From positions 124,001 to 188,000 of the forward strand of contig NZ_JBLWVT010000001.1 in NCBI RefSeq assembly GCF_048268305.1: 64,000 bases of DNA, given 5' to 3'. Positions 42,231-50,675 of the stretch are shown here, piece by piece. Numbering within the stretch: the stretch's first letter is position 1; each line of letters begins with the position of its first letter. The position numbers and the translations under genes are program-made. The notes beneath the pieces were generated by a model that was not told the DNA's origin, made no database searches, and was given only the letters and a program-made list of their open reading frames with translations. This DNA is from Pseudodonghicola sp048268305 (lineage in GTDB: Bacteria > Pseudomonadota > Alphaproteobacteria > Rhodobacterales > Rhodobacteraceae).

Positions 42231-43219
42231 CAGAGCAGGCCCGCGTCTTTCAGCAGCGCCGAAACATCGGCCTCGGGCCGCGGCCCGATATGGCTGATCA
42301 CCTCGCGGGCGCAGATATTGCCGATCCTGGCGCAGGTCTCCAGATCGCGACCGGTCGCCAGGCCATAGAGGAAGCCCGCGGCGAACTGGTCGCCGGCGCC
42401 GGTGGCATCCACGGGGGTGATCTTTTCGACCGGGATATCGGTGCGGACCGTGCCCTCCATCACCGTCACCCCGTCGCCGGAGCGGGTGCAGACGACCAGC
42501 GGGCAGAGCGCCGCGGTCATCATCAGCGCGTCGTCCAGGTGATCGGTCTGGAACAGCGACTGGATCTCGGCCTCGTTGCCGATCACGAAATCCATCTGAT
42601 GTTCGATCAGCGACAGGAAATCGCTGCGATGCCGGTCGACGCAGAAGGGATCGGAGATGGCGATGCCGATCTTGCCGCCGCCCTTGTGGCAGTCTTGCGC
42701 CGCTTGCAGAAAGGCCTCTTTTCCCTTGTCCTTGTCGAAGAGATAGCCTTCGAGGAACATCAGCTGCGCCTGGCCCGCGACCTCCGCGGGCACGTCGTCC
42801 GAGCTGAGTTCCGAGGAAATCCCCAGATAGGTGTTCATCGAGCGTTCGCCATCGGGCGAGACGAAGATCATCGAGCGCGAGGTCGGCAGGTCGCCTTCCG
42901 CCACTGGCGGGTTGACGAAATCGACGCCCTGATCGGTCATTGCCTCGGCATAGAACCGGCCCAGCGCATCGTCGCGCACCCGGCCGATGAAGGCGGTCTT
43001 CAGCCCCAGCGCACCGGCGCCGGCGATGGTATTGGCGACCGATCCACCGGGCGTCTGCAGCCGGTTGGTCATCGCGCCATAAAGCAGTTCGGCGCGGTCG
43101 CGCTCGACCAACTGCATGATGCTCTTCTCGATGCCCATGTGGTCGAGAAAACTGTCGTCGGCCTGGCTGATCACGTCGACGATGGCATTACCGATGCCGA
43201 CGAGCTGATAGGTGGTCAT
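42230..43219 (-). CDS. PfkB-family adenosine/ribokinase-type kinase
   Basis: A 329-residue kinase. N-terminal GIGNAIVDVISQADDSFLDHMGIEKSIM resembles adenosine kinase; the PfkB signature and catalytic base are in DATGAGDQFAAGFLYG. Adenosine kinase is the most likely role (adenosine + ATP to AMP + ADP), but other nucleosides or sugars are possible. ATGA overlap with nth upstream and one-base overlap with the GNAT gene show an operon. Confidence 0.87.
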   Translation of the reverse strand: MTTYQLVGIGNAIVDVISQADDSFLDHMGIEKSIMQLVERDRAELLYGAMTNRLQTPGGSVANTIAGAGALGLKTAFIGRVRDDALGRFYAEAMTDQGVDFVNPPVAEGDLPTSRSMIFVSPDGERSMNTYLGISSELSSDDVPAEVAGQAQLMFLEGYLFDKDKGKEAFLQAAQDCHKGGGKIGIAISDPFCVDRHRSDFLSLIEHQMDFVIGNEAEIQSLFQTDHLDDALMMTAALCPLVVCTRSGDGVTVMEGTVRTDIPVEKITPVDATGAGDQFAAGFLYGLATGRDLETCARIGNICAREVISHIGPRPEADVSALLKDAGLL

Positions 43220-43860
43220 AGGTTCTTGTCCTCGAATTGGCAGAGATCGCGGATCAGGCAGGTGCCGCAGAGCGGTTTACGCGCCTTGCAGTGATAGCGA
43301 CCGTGCAGGATCAGCCAGTGGTGGGAATGGAGCTGGAAATCCACCGGCACGTTGTCTTCGATGGCGCGTTCGACCGCCTCGACGGTCTTGCCGGGGCAGA
43401 TGCCGGTGCGGTTGCCGACGCGGAAGATATGGGTGTCGACCGCCTGCGCCGGATAGTGCCACCACATGTTCAGCACCACATTGGCGGTCTTGCGCCCGAC
43501 GCCGGGCAGCGATTGCAGCGCGGCGCGGGAATTGGGGACGATGCCGTCATAGTCCTCGACGAGGATCTTCGACAGCTTCATCACGTTCTTGGCCTTGTTG
43601 CGGTAAAGCCCGATGGTCTTGATATGCTCGATCAGCCGGTCTTCGCCCAATTCGAGCATCTTCTGCGGCGTGTCGGCGATCGGGAACAGGTGCCGCGTGG
43701 CCTTGTTCACCCCGGCATCGGTCGCCTGCGCCGACAGCGCCACGGCGACCAGCAGGGTATAGGCGTTGACATGCTCCAGCTCGCCCCTGGGTTCGGGCTC
43801 GCGGTCGTGAAACCGGGTGAAGATCTCGCGGATCGTATGATAATCGAGCTGTTGTGCCAT
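43216..43860 (-). CDS. nth: Endonuclease III
   Basis: A 214-residue bifunctional glycosylase/AP lyase for oxidised pyrimidines. The helix-hairpin-helix LPGVGRKTANVVL carries the catalytic lysine, AVDTHIFRV the catalytic aspartate, and the C-terminal CKARKPLCGTCLIRDLC gives the 4Fe-4S Cys-x6-Cys-x2-Cys-x5-Cys. The ATG at 43860 (MAQQLDYHT) fits the family; the open frame runs further upstream but that part is not conserved. First gene of the nth-adk-GNAT operon. Confidence 0.95.
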   Translation of the reverse strand: MAQQLDYHTIREIFTRFHDREPEPRGELEHVNAYTLLVAVALSAQATDAGVNKATRHLFPIADTPQKMLELGEDRLIEHIKTIGLYRNKAKNVMKLSKILVEDYDGIVPNSRAALQSLPGVGRKTANVVLNMWWHYPAQAVDTHIFRVGNRTGICPGKTVEAVERAIEDNVPVDFQLHSHHWLILHGRYHCKARKPLCGTCLIRDLCQFEDKNL

Positions 43861-43974
43861 CCGGGACTTAATGCCGTGGGTCGCGGTATCGTGCAACGTG
43901 AAAGCGTGGCGGGCGGTTGTCGCTGTGGCGGCGCGATGACACAGTTGCACCTGAAACCGACGATGGAGGCGCCG

Positions 43975-44721
43975 ATGCTGATCGAGATCGGCCAGGGGTT
44001 GTTCTATGCCGAGGGCGGAGTTCGGTTCCTCGGCGCGCATCTGATGACCCGGATGAGCGTGGTGGTACTGCCCGATGGTGGGGTGGCGGTGATCTCTCCG
44101 CTGTTGCCGTCGCCGCCGCTGATCGGGGCGCTGCGGGCGCTGGGGCCGGTGCGGCATCTGATGTCGCCCAACAAGATCCACAATCAGGGATTGCCGGGCA
44201 TGGCCGCCGCCTTTCCCGAGGCGCAGATCTGGGCCTCGCCCGGCCTGATCGAGCGACGGCCGGGGTTGACCTATGCCGGCACGCTGGGGGATCGTCCGCG
44301 GCCAGACTGGGCGCCGGTGATGGACCAGCACCTGACCCGGGGCAATCTGTTCTTTTCCGAGGTGGTGTTCTTCCATCGCGCCAGCAGGACGCTGATCGTT
44401 GCCGATCTGGTGGAGAATATCACCGAGGCCACGATAGGCGGGGGCTTTGCCCGGGCTGCCGCGCGGGCAGGTCATATCCTGGGGCGGCCGCTGCCGTCGC
44501 CCGAATTCCGCATGTATACCGATGACGCCGAGGCGGCCGCGGCGAGCCTTGATGCCATCGCCGCCTGGCGGTTCGAGCGGATCCTGATGGCACATGGGGA
44601 GATCATCACCGAGACCGCGCAAGAGACCTTTGCCGGGCTCAGGGATTTCCTGGTCGAAGAGGTGCGCCGCCGCCCCGCCTGGCGCCGGTCGCTCTATCGT
44701 CATCTCGCCGCGCGGCAATAG
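43975..44721 (+). CDS. DUF4336 / metallo-beta-lactamase-like protein
   Basis: A 248-residue protein of the DUF4336 group, a relative of the metallo-beta-lactamase fold. Only parts of the metal site are recognisable: LMSPNKIHNQGLPGMAAAFP replaces the usual HxHxDH, and VFFHRASRTLIVADLVENI holds the later ligand region. Activity is therefore uncertain. The start at 43975 has GGAGG five bases upstream; ATGs at 43963 and 43936 are also in frame. Divergent from nth. Confidence 0.8.
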   Translation: MLIEIGQGLFYAEGGVRFLGAHLMTRMSVVVLPDGGVAVISPLLPSPPLIGALRALGPVRHLMSPNKIHNQGLPGMAAAFPEAQIWASPGLIERRPGLTYAGTLGDRPRPDWAPVMDQHLTRGNLFFSEVVFFHRASRTLIVADLVENITEATIGGGFARAAARAGHILGRPLPSPEFRMYTDDAEAAAASLDAIAAWRFERILMAHGEIITETAQETFAGLRDFLVEEVRRRPAWRRSLYRHLAARQ

Positions 44722-44730
44722 CGCAGCGGG

Positions 44731-45630
44731 TCATCGGGGCGGGGCTGCCAGCTCTCTGGCCAGGGCGATGGCGGCCTCTTCGGCCGGGGCGCTGTCGGGG
44801 CCGGCACCGAAGGCCGCCACCGTCACCCCCGGCGCGCCTTCGGGAAAGCTGCCGACGTAATTCGCCGCGAAGGGACCGCCGCCGGCATGTCCGATGGCGG
44901 CGCCCAGTCCGGGCGCTTCGCCCAGCATCAAGCCCATGCCATAGCCGATCGCGCTCCATGGCCGGCCGGGGACTGCCGGGGCCTGCATCGCCGGGGTGCG
45001 CATCAACGCCCGCATGTCGGGCGAGAGGATTTCTCCCTCAAGCACCGCCTGCATCATCAGCGCCGCCTCGCGCGCCGTGCCGATCAGACAGCCATGATAG
45101 ACCCAGCCGGGATGATAGCGCCGCGCCGCCGGCCAGGCCAGCGCCGCGAAATCGGCACGGGTTTCCGCCAGCCGGGCGGAGAGGCCGAGCGGTTGGCAGA
45201 TCTCCTGCTGCAGCAGGGCGGCCAGCGGGGCGTTATGGGTCTGCTCCAGCACCTGCCGCAGCAGCAGGTAGCCGATGTTGGAATAGGCCCAGCGCGTGCC
45301 AGGCATATAGCGCAGGGTTCTGGCCCCGGCGCGCCGCATGAGCTCATCGACCGGCCAGGGGTCTTCGTCTGCGGCCACCGCCATCTGATAGGCCGGCAGG
45401 CTGCCGTAATCGCCAAGCCCGGCGCGGTGTTGCAGAAGCTGGCGCAGGGTAAAGGGGCGGCCGGGCAGCGGCGCATCCAGATCGACGCGGCCCCGCTCGG
45501 CATCGCAGAGCATCAGGGCGGCAATCGCCGTCTTGGTCACGCTCCACCAGGGGAAAAGCACCTCATCCGCAGTATCGTACAGGCTACGCCCCGCGGCATC
45601 CACTGCCGCCAGGAAGATCGTCATCGTCAT
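44731..45630 (-). CDS. Serine hydrolase (class C beta-lactamase/esterase fold)
   Basis: A 299-residue protein of the beta-lactamase/transpeptidase superfamily. The active Ser30 is in SVTK33, the second motif is Y-S-N in RWAYSNIGY, and the third is HAG (GHAGGG). Start at 45630 has AAGGGGAC before it; no signal peptide, so probably cytosolic, which disfavours a true AmpC. An esterase or peptidase role is more likely. Convergent with the DUF4336 gene (9-base gap). Confidence 0.87.
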   Translation of the reverse strand: MTMTIFLAAVDAAGRSLYDTADEVLFPWWSVTKTAIAALMLCDAERGRVDLDAPLPGRPFTLRQLLQHRAGLGDYGSLPAYQMAVAADEDPWPVDELMRRAGARTLRYMPGTRWAYSNIGYLLLRQVLEQTHNAPLAALLQQEICQPLGLSARLAETRADFAALAWPAARRYHPGWVYHGCLIGTAREAALMMQAVLEGEILSPDMRALMRTPAMQAPAVPGRPWSAIGYGMGLMLGEAPGLGAAIGHAGGGPFAANYVGSFPEGAPGVTVAAFGAGPDSAPAEEAAIALARELAAPPR

Positions 45631-45745
45631 CTGTCCCCTTTGTTCCGACGACCAGCATATCCGATCCTGCGCGGCAATGCGCAACATTCGGGTCGCTTCC
45701 TGCCGCGTTCGACCCTACCTTTTTTGAGATTGGACAAGGAGTGGA

Positions 45746-46654
45746 ATGATGGGCATCCAGGCAACGGGCAACCTGACCGGCGAGGCGCGGGAGCAAAGCT
45801 ATCATTTCAACGTGATGCGGCGGGCGATCGAGCTGATCGACGAGAACCAGCAGGCCGGCGGCGAAGCCTTGTCCCTTGAGGATCTCGCCGCCCGCATGGG
45901 CATGAGCCCGGCGCATTTCCAGCGGCTGTTTTCGCGTTGGGTCGGGGTGTCGCCGAAGAAATATCAGCAATATCTGCGGCTCGGTCAGGCCAAGGCGCTG
46001 CTGCGCGATCGCTTCACCACGCTGGAGACCGCCCATGCGGTTGGGTTGTCGGGCGGCGGGCGGCTACATGATCTTTTCCTGCGATGGGAGGCGATGAGCC
46101 CCGGCGATTTCGCCCGTCACGGCGAGGGGCTGGTGATCCGCTGGGGCTGGTTCGACAGCCCCTTTGGTCCGGCGCTGGCGATGGGCACCGACAAGGGGCT
46201 GTGCGGTCTCGGCTTCGCGGCCGAGATCGGGGCCGAGGCGGCGATGGCGGACATGCGCGGCCGCTGGCCGGGGGCGGAGTTCATCGAGGATGCCGCCCGG
46301 CTGCGCCCGCTGGTCGAGGCCGCCTTTGCCCAGAAGGGGGAAACCGCGCTGCACATGATCGGCTCGCCCCTGCAGATCAAGGTCTGGGAGGCGCTGCTGC
46401 GCATCCCCTCGGGCCATGTCACCACCTATTCCGAAATCGCCCAGTCGATCGGCGCCCCCCGGGCGGTGCGCGCAGTGGGGACGGCGGTGGGGCGCAACCC
46501 GGTCAGTTGGCTGATCCCCTGTCACCGGGCCCTGCGCAAATCCGGCGCGCTGGGCGGCTATCACTGGGGGCTGCCGGTCAAACGCGCCATGCTGGCCTAT
46601 GAGGCCGCGCGGGAGGACGGCTGCGACGAGGGCCGGGTGCAAGCCGCCGGCTGA
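45746..46654 (+). CDS. Ada-like protein: AraC HTH fused to methylated-DNA-cysteine methyltransferase
   Basis: A 302-residue protein that repairs O6-alkylguanine. The N-terminal part (about residues 20-105) is an AraC-type double HTH (LSLEDLAARMGMSPAHFQRLFSRWVGVSPKKY); the C-terminal part is an MGMT domain with acceptor motif IPCHR and the helix PSGHVTTYSEIAQSIGAPRAVRAVG. It lacks the Ada N-terminal zinc/methylphosphotriester domain, so it cannot act as a classic adaptive-response sensor. An in-frame ATG three bases on (45749) has better Shine-Dalgarno spacing. Confidence 0.92.
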   Translation: MMGIQATGNLTGEAREQSYHFNVMRRAIELIDENQQAGGEALSLEDLAARMGMSPAHFQRLFSRWVGVSPKKYQQYLRLGQAKALLRDRFTTLETAHAVGLSGGGRLHDLFLRWEAMSPGDFARHGEGLVIRWGWFDSPFGPALAMGTDKGLCGLGFAAEIGAEAAMADMRGRWPGAEFIEDAARLRPLVEAAFAQKGETALHMIGSPLQIKVWEALLRIPSGHVTTYSEIAQSIGAPRAVRAVGTAVGRNPVSWLIPCHRALRKSGALGGYHWGLPVKRAMLAYEAAREDGCDEGRVQAAG

Positions 46655-46833
46655 GCCCGCCACCGCAGCCAGCGCCGCCAACCGGTCGGGGGCGGCGGCA
46701 GTTCCGCCGCCCTGCGCGCCTCGTGCAGCTTGCGGATTTCCCGCAGCTCGATCTCATGCGAGCTGGGGCGCCGGTCCTTCTCCCAGCGATCGAGCCCGAG
46801 GGTGACCATCACGATCCAATCATAGGAATACAT
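46597..46833 (-). CDS. Small protein of unknown function next to a WYL regulator
   Basis: A 78-residue ORF. It begins MYSYDWIVMVTLGLDRWEKDRRPSSHEIELREIRKLHEARRAAEL, with an amphipathic, charged helix, then becomes Arg/Trp/Pro-rich. An excellent Shine-Dalgarno (AGGAG, 8 bases before the ATG) supports translation. Its 3' end overlaps the Ada-like gene antisense by 58 bases. Paired palindromes lie between it and the divergent WYL regulator. No known family. Confidence 0.65.
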   Translation of the reverse strand: MYSYDWIVMVTLGLDRWEKDRRPSSHEIELREIRKLHEARRAAELPPPPTGWRRWLRWRAQPAACTRPSSQPSSRAAS

Positions 46834-46876
46834 CGGTTTTCTCCTGTTCGAGTGTATGGAGAAAACCCGATCCCTG

Positions 46877-46925
46877 CTGACAGCCTGTTGTCAGTGGCCC
46901 ATGCTAGGATGTCAGCAGACTGACA
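46877..46925. promoter_or_regulatory. Two palindromes with a shared CTGACA/TGTCAG half-site, between small ORF and WYL regulator
   Basis: CTGACA-gcctgt-TGTCAG (46877-46894) and TGTCAG-caga-CTGACA (46910-46925): four copies of one hexamer within 49 bases, in the divergent gap. Typical of an operator region for a dimeric regulator; the WYL protein encoded next door is the likely binder. Confidence 0.65.
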
Positions 46926-46950
46926 CGAGACCGCCCGGGACCCTTTCGCA

Positions 46951-47640
46951 ATGCCGCGCAGTAACCGCCTGTTCGAGATCATCCAGATCCTGCGTGCCGC
47001 CCGCGCCCCGGTCCGGGCCGAGGATCTGGCCGACAAGCTCGAAGTCTCCAAGCGCACCGTCTATCGTGACATCGCCGCACTTCAGGCCATGCGCACCCCG
47101 GTCGAGGGCGAGGCCGGCGTGGGGTACATGCTGCGCAAGGGATACGATCTGCCGCCGTTGAATTTCGACGAGGAGGAGATCGAGGCGCTGCATGTCGGCC
47201 TGGCCATGCTGATCCGCACCGGTGACGGTGCCCTGCAGCAGGCCGCCGCCCGGGTCAGCCGCAAGATTGCCAATGTTCACGACTCGGCCGACTGGCTGCA
47301 GGTGGCGCCCTGGGGCGCGCCGCAGGACGATCCTGAGCTGGCGTGCGTGTCGATCGCGCTGTTGCGCCGGGCGGTGCGCTCTGCCCGGAAGCTCGGGCTC
47401 AGCTATGTCGACAAGGAGGGCCAGCAGACCACCCGGGTGCTGCGGCCGCTGGGGCTGATCTACCACGTCGATTGCACCCTGCTGGCCGGCTGGTGCGAGC
47501 TGCGCGGCGGCTTTCGCCATTTTCGCACCGACCGGATGCTGGGCGCCGAGTTGCTGGATCAGAGCTTTGCCGAAGAGGCGCCGGCGCTGCGCAGGCTCTG
47601 GCGCGAGCAGGAGGACTGGAATTACATCTTCAGCCCGTGA
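46951..47640 (+). CDS. HTH-WYL domain transcriptional regulator (YafY/DeoR-like)
   Basis: A 229-residue regulator. The N-terminal winged helix (residues 1-60) reads NRLFEIIQILRAARAPVRAEDLADKLEVSKRTVYRDIAALQ; the WYL domain follows (about 130-220; YVDKEGQQTTRVLRPLGLIYHVD...WCELRGGFRHFRTDRM). WYL domains sense small ligands or nucleic acids, and such proteins can control stress or DNA-damage responses. The divergent small ORF and the palindromes between them suggest local control. Confidence 0.93.
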   Translation: MPRSNRLFEIIQILRAARAPVRAEDLADKLEVSKRTVYRDIAALQAMRTPVEGEAGVGYMLRKGYDLPPLNFDEEEIEALHVGLAMLIRTGDGALQQAAARVSRKIANVHDSADWLQVAPWGAPQDDPELACVSIALLRRAVRSARKLGLSYVDKEGQQTTRVLRPLGLIYHVDCTLLAGWCELRGGFRHFRTDRMLGAELLDQSFAEEAPALRRLWREQEDWNYIFSP

Positions 47641-47798
47641 TCCTCGCGCCCTGATCCCGGTTCGCGCGCTCGCGGATGCGATCACATGGGCGGCATTTCG
47701 CCGAAATCAGCCGCTCTGCGCTTGAGGGCGGGGGCCCAAGGTTCGATATTGCCCGCAATATCCCGCCTGGACGGGGTAAGATCACAAGAGGCAAGTTG

Positions 47799-48461
47799 AT
47801 GACCTTCCTGAAAACCACCACCGTGGCAACGCTCTGTGCCGCTGTCCTGCTGGGCGCTTGCACCGACACGCAATTGCTCAGATCGAACGATCCCAATGCC
47901 AAGACCAAGAACGGGGCGCTGATCGGCGGTCTGCTGGGGGCGGGGGTCGGCGCGGTGTCGAATTCGTCGAACAAGACCGCCGCCGTTCTGGGCGGCGCCG
48001 CGGTCGGCACCATTCTGGGGGCCACCATCGGCCAGTCGCTCGACAAGCAGGCGGCCGAGCTGCGCCAGCAGCTTGCCAGCGACGGCATCACCGTCGTCAA
48101 TACCGGCAGCCAGCTGGTGCTGACCCTGCCCAATGACATCACCTTCGATACCGACAGTTCCACCGTGCGCCCGGCGCTGCGGGCCGACCTGGATACCGTC
48201 GCCCTGCACCTGCAGCGCTATCCCGACATGCTGGTGCAGGTAATCGGCCATACCGACAGCGATGGCGATGCCGCCTATAACATCGGCCTGTCGCGTCAGC
48301 GCGCCACCGCCGTCTCCGATATCCTGCAGGCCGACGGCGTGCCCTACACCCGGCTCACCACCGTCGGTCGCGGCGAGGAGGAGCCGGTCGCCTCGAACCT
48401 GACGGCCGAGGGCAAGGCCCGCAATCGCCGCGTCGAAATCGTGATGATCCCGACCAAGTAA
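47799..48461 (+). CDS. OmpA family lipoprotein (YiaD-like)
   Basis: A 220-residue outer-membrane lipoprotein. The signal peptide ends in lipobox LLGAC (Cys21). A glycine-zipper segment follows (GALIGGLLGAGVGAV...GAAVGTILGATIGQSLD), then an OmpA peptidoglycan-binding domain (about 95-218) with VIGHTDSDGDAAYNIGLSRQRATAV and ASNLTAEGKARNRRVEIVM. It probably links the outer membrane to the wall. Followed by an exceptionally long stem-loop. Confidence 0.93.
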   Translation: MTFLKTTTVATLCAAVLLGACTDTQLLRSNDPNAKTKNGALIGGLLGAGVGAVSNSSNKTAAVLGGAAVGTILGATIGQSLDKQAAELRQQLASDGITVVNTGSQLVLTLPNDITFDTDSSTVRPALRADLDTVALHLQRYPDMLVQVIGHTDSDGDAAYNIGLSRQRATAVSDILQADGVPYTRLTTVGRGEEEPVASNLTAEGKARNRRVEIVMIPTK

Positions 48462-48474
48462 GTTGGCAGAGAAG

Positions 48475-48513
48475 ACCGCCCGCCCGGCGCCATGGTGGCG
48501 CCGGGCGGGCGGT
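48475..48513. terminator. 18-bp perfect stem-loop after the OmpA lipoprotein gene
   Basis: ACCGCCCGCCCGGCGCCA (48475-48492) and its exact complement (48496-48513) flank a three-base loop, 13 bases after the stop. No T-tract. It could act as a terminator or an mRNA 3'-end stabiliser. Confidence 0.6.
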
Positions 48514-48561
48514 GTGGTCTAGGCTGACCCAGATAGGCGGATGTGACAGGAACCGAATCCG

Positions 48562-49104
48562 ATGACAGCACTCACCCTTCTGGGGATCGCCGGCGCGCTG
48601 CGCCACGGCTCGACCAATCGCAAGCTGATCCGCGAGGCGGCCAGGGCCTTCGGCCCGGCCGACTTCATCGAGGCCGAGCTGACCCTGCCGCTCTATGACG
48701 GCGATCTGGAGGACGGCGCGGGCATCCCCGAGGCGGTGCAGCGGCTCGCCGATCAGATCGCCGCGGCCGACGCGGTGGTGATCTCCACCCCCGAATACAA
48801 CAAGGGGCCATCGGGCGTGCTGAAGAACGCGCTCGACTGGGTCAGCCGGACCGCGACCAACCCCTGGGTCGACAGGCCGGTGGCGGTGATGTCCTCGGCG
48901 GCCGGGCGCGCCGGCGGTGAACGGGCGCAGATGGTGCTGCGCGGCTTTCTCACCCCGTTCCAGCCGCGCCTGCTGACCGGGCCCGAGCTGCATGTCGCCG
49001 ATTGCCGCAACCAGTTCGATGCCGAGGGCCGGCTGATCAGCGATCGTTACGCCGCGACGCTGGAGACGCTGATGCAGAAGCTGCGCGCCGAAGTCAGGAC
49101 CTGA
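48562..49104 (+). CDS. NADPH-dependent FMN reductase family protein
   Basis: A 180-residue flavodoxin-like oxidoreductase. The FMN phosphate loop is GSTNRKL near residue 15, and the family motif STPEYNKGPSGVLKNALDWVSR binds the flavin ring. It could reduce FMN, quinones or azo compounds; substrate not shown. It is followed by a dispersed repeat. Confidence 0.9.
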   Translation: MTALTLLGIAGALRHGSTNRKLIREAARAFGPADFIEAELTLPLYDGDLEDGAGIPEAVQRLADQIAAADAVVISTPEYNKGPSGVLKNALDWVSRTATNPWVDRPVAVMSSAAGRAGGERAQMVLRGFLTPFQPRLLTGPELHVADCRNQFDAEGRLISDRYAATLETLMQKLRAEVRT

Positions 49105-49113
49105 GCCCGTGCG

Positions 49114-49164
49114 CCGGGGGCTTTGCCCCCGGACCCCCAGGATATTTGTGCCAGATCGAAGGGG
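49114..49164. repeat. Dispersed intergenic repeat, copy 4
   Basis: Stem-loop CCGGGGGC-ttt-GCCCCCGG (49114-49132) starts 9 bases after the FMN reductase stop and is followed by CCCCCAGGATATTTGTG and a purine-rich end. It lies between convergent genes. The palindrome module is absent. Confidence 0.8.
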
Positions 49165-49173
49165 CGGGCGGGA

Positions 49174-49578
49174 TCAGCCGATCGGCGTCGCGATCTCGAT
49201 CAGGTTGCCGTCGGGGTCGCGGATATAGAGCGACAGGATCGGCCCGGTGGCGCCGGTGCGGCGGATGGGCCCGTGTTCGATGGCGATCTCCCGGTCGGCG
49301 AGATGGGCCTGCCAATCGGAGAGAGGTGTCTCGGTCAGGAAACACAGGTCTGCCGTGCCGGGGCCGGGGTGGGCGGCCTTCGGGTCGAAGGGCGCGGCGG
49401 CGGGGTGAAGGTTGATCTTCTGCTGCCCGAAGCGCAGCGCGGTGCGGCGGCTGCCGTCGGCGGGGTGGAAGACCTCGGCGTTCATGCCGAGGGCACCGGT
49501 ATAGAAGCCGACCGTCGCGTCGATATCCGTGACGGTGAGAACCAGATGGTCGAGCGCGGTGAGGCGGGGGGCGGTCAC
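49174..49578 (-). CDS. VOC family (glyoxalase/dioxygenase fold) protein
   Basis: A 134-residue single VOC protein. The start is GTG at 49578, overlapping the previous stop (GTGA). It has LDHLVLTVTDIDATVGFYTGALGM and ends with LYIRDPDGNLIEI, the typical metal-ligand region. Probably binds or modifies a small molecule (resistance or detoxification); no substrate shown. Coupled with the FAD oxidoreductase. Confidence 0.88.
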   Translation of the reverse strand: MTAPRLTALDHLVLTVTDIDATVGFYTGALGMNAEVFHPADGSRRTALRFGQQKINLHPAAAPFDPKAAHPGPGTADLCFLTETPLSDWQAHLADREIAIEHGPIRRTGATGPILSLYIRDPDGNLIEIATPIG

Positions 49579-50618
49579 AGCGAGGCCTCCGGTCGAAAGC
49601 CGTCGGGGATGGCGTCGCGCCCCTCCAGCATCAGGTCGGCCATCACCTCGGCCACCTTGGGGGCCATGCCGAAGCCGATCTTGAAGCCGCCGTTGGCGAT
49701 GAACTGGCCCGGGTGCAGCGGATGCGCCCCGAGCATCGGTGCGCGCGACTTGCTGCGGGGGCGCAGCCCGGCCCAGCGTTCGAGCACCGGCACATCGGCC
49801 AGCACCGGCATGGCGGCGACGGCGCGGGCGATCACCGCATCGAGCTGGGCATCGGTCGCGGTCGCATCGTCGAACTCCCGTTCGCTGGTCGAGCCGATCG
49901 CCAGGGTGCCATCGGCATGGGGCACGATATGGACCGCATCGGCGAAGAGCTGTGGCGCCTCGGGGCCGGCGTCATAGGCGAGAAGCGCCGCCTGTCCCTT
50001 GACCGCATTGCCCACCACCTTGCCGAAATGGGCGGAAAGCTCTGCCAGGCCGGCGGCGCCGGTGGCGTGGAGCACCTGGCCCTCTAGCGAGCCTTCGGCC
50101 ACGATCTCCGCCCCCTTCGTCTTGAGCGCCGCCACCAGCGCGGCGCAGGCGCGGCGCGGGTGCATGCGCGCGCTGAGGCTGTCGTGGATCAGCAGGCCGG
50201 TGGGCGAGGGCGGCGCCCAGGGGCCGAAATCGCCCACCGGGCGCACCGCCCAGGTCGCGCGGCCCTGCCAGAGATCGGCCGCGGTGATCGCGCGGGCACG
50301 GGCCAGCTCCAGCGCATGATCGTCGGCGATCGGTTGCAGCCGGCCGGTGCGGCCATAGCCGGCGCTGGTGCCGCCTGCCGCCTCGACGCCCGCCCAGAAG
50401 TCTTCGGCCATCAACAGGCTGTCGAGCTGGAAGGCCTTCTTGTCGTTCCAGTTCTCGGGCACATGCGGGGCGAGCGCGCCGACCAGCCCGCCGGAGGCGC
50501 CGGCGCCGGGGCCGAAGGGGTCGATCACCCGTACCCTGGCCCCGCGCCGGGCGCAGGCCCAGGCCGTTGCCAGCCCGAAGGCCCCCGCGCCGAAGACCGT
50601 CACATCCGCCATTGCCAT
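49575..50618 (-). CDS. FAD-dependent oxidoreductase (DAAO/MnmC C-domain-like)
   Basis: A 347-residue flavoenzyme of the D-amino-acid oxidase/glycine oxidase family. FAD site: VFGAGAFGLATAWACARRGARVRVID. The following GGLVGALAPHVPENWNDKKAFQLDSL resembles the oxidoreductase half of MnmC, which removes the carboxymethyl group from cmnm5s2U34 in tRNA. It is divergent from mnmD (57 bases apart), the other half of MnmC activity, which strengthens that reading. Alternative: general D-amino-acid or glycine oxidase. Starts at 50618 or 50612. Confidence 0.85.
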   Translation of the reverse strand: MAMADVTVFGAGAFGLATAWACARRGARVRVIDPFGPGAGASGGLVGALAPHVPENWNDKKAFQLDSLLMAEDFWAGVEAAGGTSAGYGRTGRLQPIADDHALELARARAITAADLWQGRATWAVRPVGDFGPWAPPSPTGLLIHDSLSARMHPRRACAALVAALKTKGAEIVAEGSLEGQVLHATGAAGLAELSAHFGKVVGNAVKGQAALLAYDAGPEAPQLFADAVHIVPHADGTLAIGSTSEREFDDATATDAQLDAVIARAVAAMPVLADVPVLERWAGLRPRSKSRAPMLGAHPLHPGQFIANGGFKIGFGMAPKVAEVMADLMLEGRDAIPDGFRPEASL

Positions 50619-50675
50619 TGTCGCCGCCTTTCTCCAATGTCGCGCCGTTCTTGAACTGTCTTACGGAAAATCGGA

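Noticed and set aside
43861..44718. A longer nth gene reaching 44718
   Set aside because: The extra part is antisense to the DUF4336 gene and is not conserved in endonuclease III.
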